From NCBI RefSeq assembly GCF_900141755.1, contig NZ_LT670844.1:2232001-2296000 (forward strand): a DNA stretch of 64,000 bases. Direction: 5' to 3'. The position numbers were made by a program, and so were the translations under genes. Of this stretch, positions 60,713 to 64,000 are shown piece after piece. The notes beneath the pieces are model-generated. The model was not told the DNA's origin. It was given only the letters and a program-made list of their open reading frames with translations, and did not search any database. Positions within the stretch are counted from its first letter, which is position 1. Every line of letters starts with the position of its first letter. The stretch comes from Bradyrhizobium lablabi (GTDB lineage: Bacteria; Pseudomonadota; Alphaproteobacteria; Rhizobiales; Xanthobacteraceae).

Positions 60713-62314
60713 ATGAACGAAACGGACGTTGTCATCATCGGCGCCGGGCATAACGGCCTCACTTGCGCGGCTTACCTCGCGATGGCGGGCTTGCGCGTCA
60801 AAGTGGTGGACCGCCGCAAGGTGGTGGGCGGCGCCGCGGTCACGGAGGAGTTTTGTCCGGGTTTTCGCAATTCGGTCGCGGCCTATACCGTCAGCCTGCT
60901 CAACCCGCGGATCATTGCCGATCTGAGGCTGCACGATCACGGCCTGAAAATCGTCGAACGCCGCGCGCAGAATTTCTTGCCCGCCCCGGATGGTAGTTAT
61001 TTGCTAACCGGCGAAGGCCGCACCCATGCCTCCGTGGCAAAGCTCAGCGAGCACGACGCCGATGGGATCGATGCCTTCAACCGCGAGTTGGAAGTGATCG
61101 CCGACGTGCTGCGCGAATTCGTGTTGCGTGCGCCGCCGAACCTGGTGGAGGGTATTGGCCCGGGAGCGATCCGCGAGGCGTTCAACGCGCTCGGCACCGC
61201 CAGCATCCTGCGAAAACTGTCGCTGGAACAGCAGCGCTCGCTGCTCGATCTGCTCACGCGCTCGGCCGGCGAGATGCTGGACGACGTCTTCGAGAGCGAT
61301 CTGGTCAAGGCGCTCTACGGGTTCGACGCCATTGTCGGCAATTACGCCAGCCCCTATGCGGCGGGTTCGGCCTATGTGATGCTGCACCACGCGTTCGGCG
61401 AGGTGAACGGCAAGAAGGGCGTCTGGGGCCACGCCATCGGCGGCATGGGCGCGATTACGCAGGCAATGGCGGCCGCGGCCCGCGGGCATGGCGTCGAGAT
61501 CGAGCTCGACGCCGGCGTGCGCGAAGTGATTGTCGAGCGCGACCGCGCGGTCGGCGTCATTCTCGACAATGGCGAGGCGGTTCGGGCGAAATACGTCGCC
61601 TCCAGTGTCAATCCAAAACTGCTCTACACGCGGCTATTACCGGCTGATGCCTTGCCCGCTGCCTTCCTCGCCCGCATCAAGAACTGGCGCAACGGCTCCG
61701 GCACGTTCCGGATGAATGTCGCGCTGAGCGCCCTGCCCTCGTTCACGGCGCTGCCGGGCGAAGGCGACCATCTCACCGCCGGCATCATCATCGCTCCCAG
61801 CCTCGGCTACATGGACCGCGCCTGGCAGGACGCCCGCACGCACGGCTGGAGCCGCGAGCCTGTGGTCGAAATTCTGATCCCGTCAACGCTGGACGACACG
61901 CTCGCGCCGCCGGGCCAGCATGTCGCCAGCCTGTTTTGCCAGCACGTCGCGCCGCAATTGCCGGACGGCAAATCATGGGACGACTATCGCGAGGAGGTCG
62001 CCGATCTCATGATCGCAACCGTGGACAAATACGCGCCGGGTTTTGCGGCGAGTGTGATCGGCCGGCAGGTTCTTTCGCCGCTCGATTTGGAGCGCCAGTT
62101 CGGCCTGCTCGGCGGCGATATCTTTCATGGCGCGCTGACGTTGAACCAGCTGTTCTCGGCCCGCCCGATGCTCGGGCATGCCGATTATCGCGGGCCGCTG
62201 AAGGGGCTCTACCACTGCGGCAGCGGCGCGCATCCCGGCGGCGGCGTCACCGGCGCGCCGGGCCACAATGCCGCGCGCGTAATTCTCGGGGATCACCGCG
62301 CGCTGTTTGGGTGA
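60713..62314 (+). CDS. phytoene-dehydrogenase-like FAD oxidoreductase (PYROXD2-like)
   Basis: 533 residues. The FAD-binding motif VVIIGAGHNGLTCAAYLAMA is at 6-25 and the C-terminal flavin motif GLYHCGSGAHPGGGVTGAPG is near 505. The middle matches the NAD(P)/FAD-dependent group related to carotenoid desaturases but not the crt enzymes themselves; no carotenoid genes are nearby. The reaction is unknown. Single gene. A 23-bp copy of the DNA encoding GGGVTGAP reappears at 63140-63162. Confidence 0.88.
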   Translation: MNETDVVIIGAGHNGLTCAAYLAMAGLRVKVVDRRKVVGGAAVTEEFCPGFRNSVAAYTVSLLNPRIIADLRLHDHGLKIVERRAQNFLPAPDGSYLLTGEGRTHASVAKLSEHDADGIDAFNRELEVIADVLREFVLRAPPNLVEGIGPGAIREAFNALGTASILRKLSLEQQRSLLDLLTRSAGEMLDDVFESDLVKALYGFDAIVGNYASPYAAGSAYVMLHHAFGEVNGKKGVWGHAIGGMGAITQAMAAAARGHGVEIELDAGVREVIVERDRAVGVILDNGEAVRAKYVASSVNPKLLYTRLLPADALPAAFLARIKNWRNGSGTFRMNVALSALPSFTALPGEGDHLTAGIIIAPSLGYMDRAWQDARTHGWSREPVVEILIPSTLDDTLAPPGQHVASLFCQHVAPQLPDGKSWDDYREEVADLMIATVDKYAPGFAASVIGRQVLSPLDLERQFGLLGGDIFHGALTLNQLFSARPMLGHADYRGPLKGLYHCGSGAHPGGGVTGAPGHNAARVILGDHRALFG

Positions 62315-62338
62315 GTGCGCCGACAGACTTCGCGCCTG

Positions 62339-63024
62339 TCAGAGCGACGCGTGGATCGACTTGCAATGCGAGACAAGGTTTTCTTTTGACATGAGACACT
62401 CCTTGAGCGGCGTGTCGATGTCATAGAAATAGATGTTGGCAATGAATCCATAGAGCGCCGCGTCGATGCTGCCGGGCTTCGCGCCGAACATGTATCCGCT
62501 TTCGGGAAGCAGGCTCGCAAGCGCATCGAGATCGGCGACGCCCCTCGCGTAGGCGTCGGCCGGCTCGTAGCGCCCGATGCCCTGAAAATGGTAGCGCTTG
62601 AAATTGAATTCCCGCGCCGTCTCGAGGATTTCCGCGGTTACATTCGGGTTGGCGCGAACAAAAATGTCCCTGAACAACGGCCAGAAGCGGTCGTCCTTCC
62701 AGCGCGAGTACGACATCACCCAGTAGAGATCATCAAGCGTTCGCCTGATGAGAAGATGGGTGTTGCGCTGGTCTGGCTTCAGTCCGTCATCGATCGTGAG
62801 CGTGTATTTTTGGATCAAATGGCTGATGATCGCGTCGCTGTCGCCGATGGTCGCGTCGTCGTCCACGCATAAGGCAACTGACCGCGCGGCGCTTTCGATG
62901 CGTCGAGGATGTGCTCGTGCCGGAATGCGACCTTGCACAATTTCAGGAAGGCGTAGACCTTGAGGCCATAGCCATTGTTGTCGGCGACGCCACACAGGTC
63001 CGGGTAGGAAAACAGGGTCAGCAT
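62339..63024 (-). pseudogene. glutathione S-transferase family gene with one frameshift
   Basis: From the ATG at 63024 (AGGA upstream) the N-terminal thioredoxin-like half reads LTLFSYPDLCGVADNNGYGL and on to ASKAPRGQLPY, then loses sense and stops at 62815. One frame over, from about 62866, it continues VDDDATIGDSDAIISHLIQK and the whole helical C-terminal domain to 62339. The expected joint, PYxVDDDxTIGDSDAI, needs one extra base at 62867-62868. A single-base deletion in nature or in the assembly explains it. GSTs conjugate glutathione to electrophiles; this copy would be inactive. Confidence 0.8.
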
Positions 63025-63139
63025 GCGAAGTCCTGCGATGGAGTGAGGGGCTCTGCCGCCGATTGCTTCAAGGCCCGGCCTCGCAACCCTACACGATCGC
63101 GCCGGTGTGAAGGGGCTTTATCCCTGAGGCCCGCATTCG

Positions 63140-63162
63140 GGCGGCGGCGTCACCGGCGCGCC
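63140..63162. repeat. 23-bp copy of the end of the upstream oxidoreductase gene
   Basis: Identical to 62237-62259, the part of the phytoene-dehydrogenase-like gene that encodes GGGVTGAP, with further partial similarity on both sides. It lies outside any gene. It may be the last trace of a duplicated gene end. Confidence 0.5.
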
Positions 63163-63260
63163 CGGCGCTCCTCGCGATGGCGATTGCAATCGGTTGAAAA
63201 GTCGGTGGATAGGCTGTGGAAAACGCGTTGATAACCCCGTGCAGAAGCCAGTGGATTTCA

Positions 63261-63741
63261 GGTAGTGTCTCGGTTTGAAAATTTAGCTTAGAGACGGTGG
63301 GAGACTTTTCCGATGGGCGACGCCAGATGCAGCTGCGGTGCAGTCACGCTCTCGCTTCCAGAAGAACCATCCAAGCTAGTCGTTGCTTGCCACTGCATCG
63401 ACTGCCAACACCGAACCGGCGCGCCGTTCGGTGTAGGCGCTTACTACCCCGCTGAGGTTGTCAACATCTCAGGAACCTCAAAAGAGTTCACGCACGCCGC
63501 CGCAAGCGGCGGGAAGATCCATAACTATTTTTGTCCACAGTGCGGCTCAACAGTCTACTGGAAACTCAGCAATCTGCCCGCGCTGATCGCCGTAGCAGTC
63601 GGCGCGATGGCAGACCCAAAATACCCAGCCCCCGTCATATCAGTTTTTGAGCAGTCGAAACATGACTGGGTTCGAATTGATGGTGCCGTTGAGCACTTCC
63701 GGCAAAGCAGCCTCCCAAAAATTTCAAACTGAGACACTACC
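63261..63741. mobile_element. 481-bp transposon-like cassette carrying a GFA gene
   Basis: Terminal inverted repeats: GGTAGTGTCTCGGTTTGAAA from 63261 and its complement from 63741, about 24 bp with two mismatches. The 8 bp on each side, GGATTTCA at 63253-63260 and 63742-63749, are identical and directly abut the ends, the mark of a target-site duplication. No transposase is encoded, only the GFA-family gene. This fits a non-autonomous element mobilised by a transposase elsewhere. Confidence 0.85.
63313..63732 (+). CDS. GFA family (glutathione-dependent formaldehyde-activating enzyme-like) protein
   Basis: 139 residues. The zinc-binding Cys motifs of the family are all present: RCSCGAV at 5-11, ACHCIDCQ at about 30-37 and FCPQCGS near 75. 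The start follows GGTGGGAG. The family is named for an enzyme that speeds the reaction of glutathione with formaldehyde, but most members have no proven activity. The gene is the only one inside the 481-bp cassette, and its last codons and stop (KISN, TGA at 63730) are part of the right terminal repeat. Confidence 0.9.
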   Translation: MGDARCSCGAVTLSLPEEPSKLVVACHCIDCQHRTGAPFGVGAYYPAEVVNISGTSKEFTHAAASGGKIHNYFCPQCGSTVYWKLSNLPALIAVAVGAMADPKYPAPVISVFEQSKHDWVRIDGAVEHFRQSSLPKISN

Positions 63742-63862
63742 GGATTTCAGGTATCGATCTGCGGGGGACCAGGGGGACAAGCCTGTGAAAAACCAGGGTA
63801 TGTTTCCGCAAATAACGCTGTGAACAGCCCTTGCGCCTGGAGTAGACAGGCTGTGAACACGC

Positions 63863-64000
63863 GGTAGTGCCTCAGTTTGAAATTTTGAGAGCGCCGATGA
63901 TGATCAAGGCAACGAGGCCGTAGACAACCGCATTCACGGCCCACCCAATAGCTGTGCCCACGATGACGGAATTGCCTACCGCTCCCCAGAACAAGTACGC
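63863..64000. mobile_element. start of a second cassette of the same type (truncated by window)
   Basis: GGTAGTGCCTCAGTTTGAAA from 63863 matches the end of the first cassette with one mismatch over 24 bp. The 8 bp before it, GAACACGC, would be the target duplication if the other end lies past base 64000. The passenger runs toward this end. Confidence 0.6.
63872..64000 (-). CDS. C-terminal part of a small membrane protein, passenger of the second cassette
   Basis: Partial; the 5' end lies beyond the window. The visible 42 residues read AYLFWGAVGNSVIVGTAIGW and then AVNAVVYGLVALIIIGALKI ending SN, with the stop at 63872-63874. Two hydrophobic segments suggest an integral membrane protein. Its last residues (KISN) and stop come from the terminal inverted repeat, as in the GFA gene, although the two proteins are unrelated. 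Confidence 0.6.
   Translation of the reverse strand, partial: AYLFWGAVGNSVIVGTAIGWAVNAVVYGLVALIIIGALKISN

Noticed and set aside
60713..62314. Carotenoid biosynthesis gene (crtI)
   Set aside because: The sequence belongs to the PYROXD2-like side of the family and no crt genes are nearby.
63261..63889. Integron gene-cassette array with attC sites
   Set aside because: Small varied passengers suggested it, but the boundaries are inverted repeats with an 8-bp target duplication, and no attC core triplets are seen.
1..64000. tRNA, rRNA or CRISPR features
   Set aside because: I looked for cloverleaf-like arms, conserved rRNA stretches and regularly spaced short repeats in the intergenic regions and found none.

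Overview
The window is high-GC alphaproteobacterial chromosome. Gene content (class III CHASE2 cyclase, several solute-binding-protein transporters, DUF2336 proteins, a second FtsZ) and several palindromic intergenic repeats that I remember from Bradyrhizobium point to Bradyrhizobium or a close relative in the Nitrobacteraceae. This placement is inference; no rRNA or other phylogenetic marker is present. I found no tRNA, rRNA, CRISPR array or complete transposase gene.

Layout. 1-6.2 kb: the start of a glycine-rich secreted protein, a periplasmic caspase-like protein, about 1.2 kb of repeat-rich non-coding DNA, a coiled-coil protein, a frameshifted small gene, a short FtsZ paralogue and an HTH/coiled-coil protein. 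6.9-18.8 kb: AsmA, a cytochrome P450 divergent from a TetR regulator with a perfect inverted repeat between them, an MFS carrier, DUF2336 and a large Cache-PAS3-GGDEF-EAL protein. 19-24.3 kb: an orphan TRAP binding protein, a hydrolase, a small protein and a FecR-like/CHASE2-cyclase pair. 24.4-33 kb: two transport operons on the minus strand, a TRAP system with a hydroxyacid dehydrogenase and a branched-chain-amino-acid-type ABC system with fused LivM-LivG. 33-42.8 kb: an outer-membrane-protein remnant, an LTxxQ protein, a GlcD-type oxidase, a thioesterase, a truncated XRE regulator abutting a DUF1328 gene, uvrD with an in-frame palindromic insert, hicAB and an EamA transporter. 43-47 kb: DUF2336 plus partner, an ABC-2 exporter and a glycine-zipper protein.

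47.2-53.6 kb is the most interesting functional block: an L,D-transpeptidase, then ACP and fatty acyl-AMP ligase genes on the plus strand converging on SGNH-like, MBOAT and desaturase genes on the minus strand. Carrier protein, adenylating ligase, MBOAT acyltransferase and SGNH protein are the four parts of a Dlt-type extracytoplasmic acylation pathway, here with a fatty-acid-type ligase and a desaturase. The acceptor is unknown.

53.9-63 kb holds a GMC dehydrogenase / gluconate-dehydrogenase-subunit-3 / lactonase operon, a YcxB-like protein, a membrane-fused spermidine-synthase-like protein, a phytoene-dehydrogenase-like oxidoreductase and a frameshifted glutathione S-transferase. At 63,261-63,741 lies a 481-bp transposon-like unit with 24-bp inverted ends and a perfect 8-bp target duplication. 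It carries only a GFA-family gene, whose stop codon is inside the terminal repeat. A second unit of the same kind with a different passenger starts at 63,863 and runs off the window.
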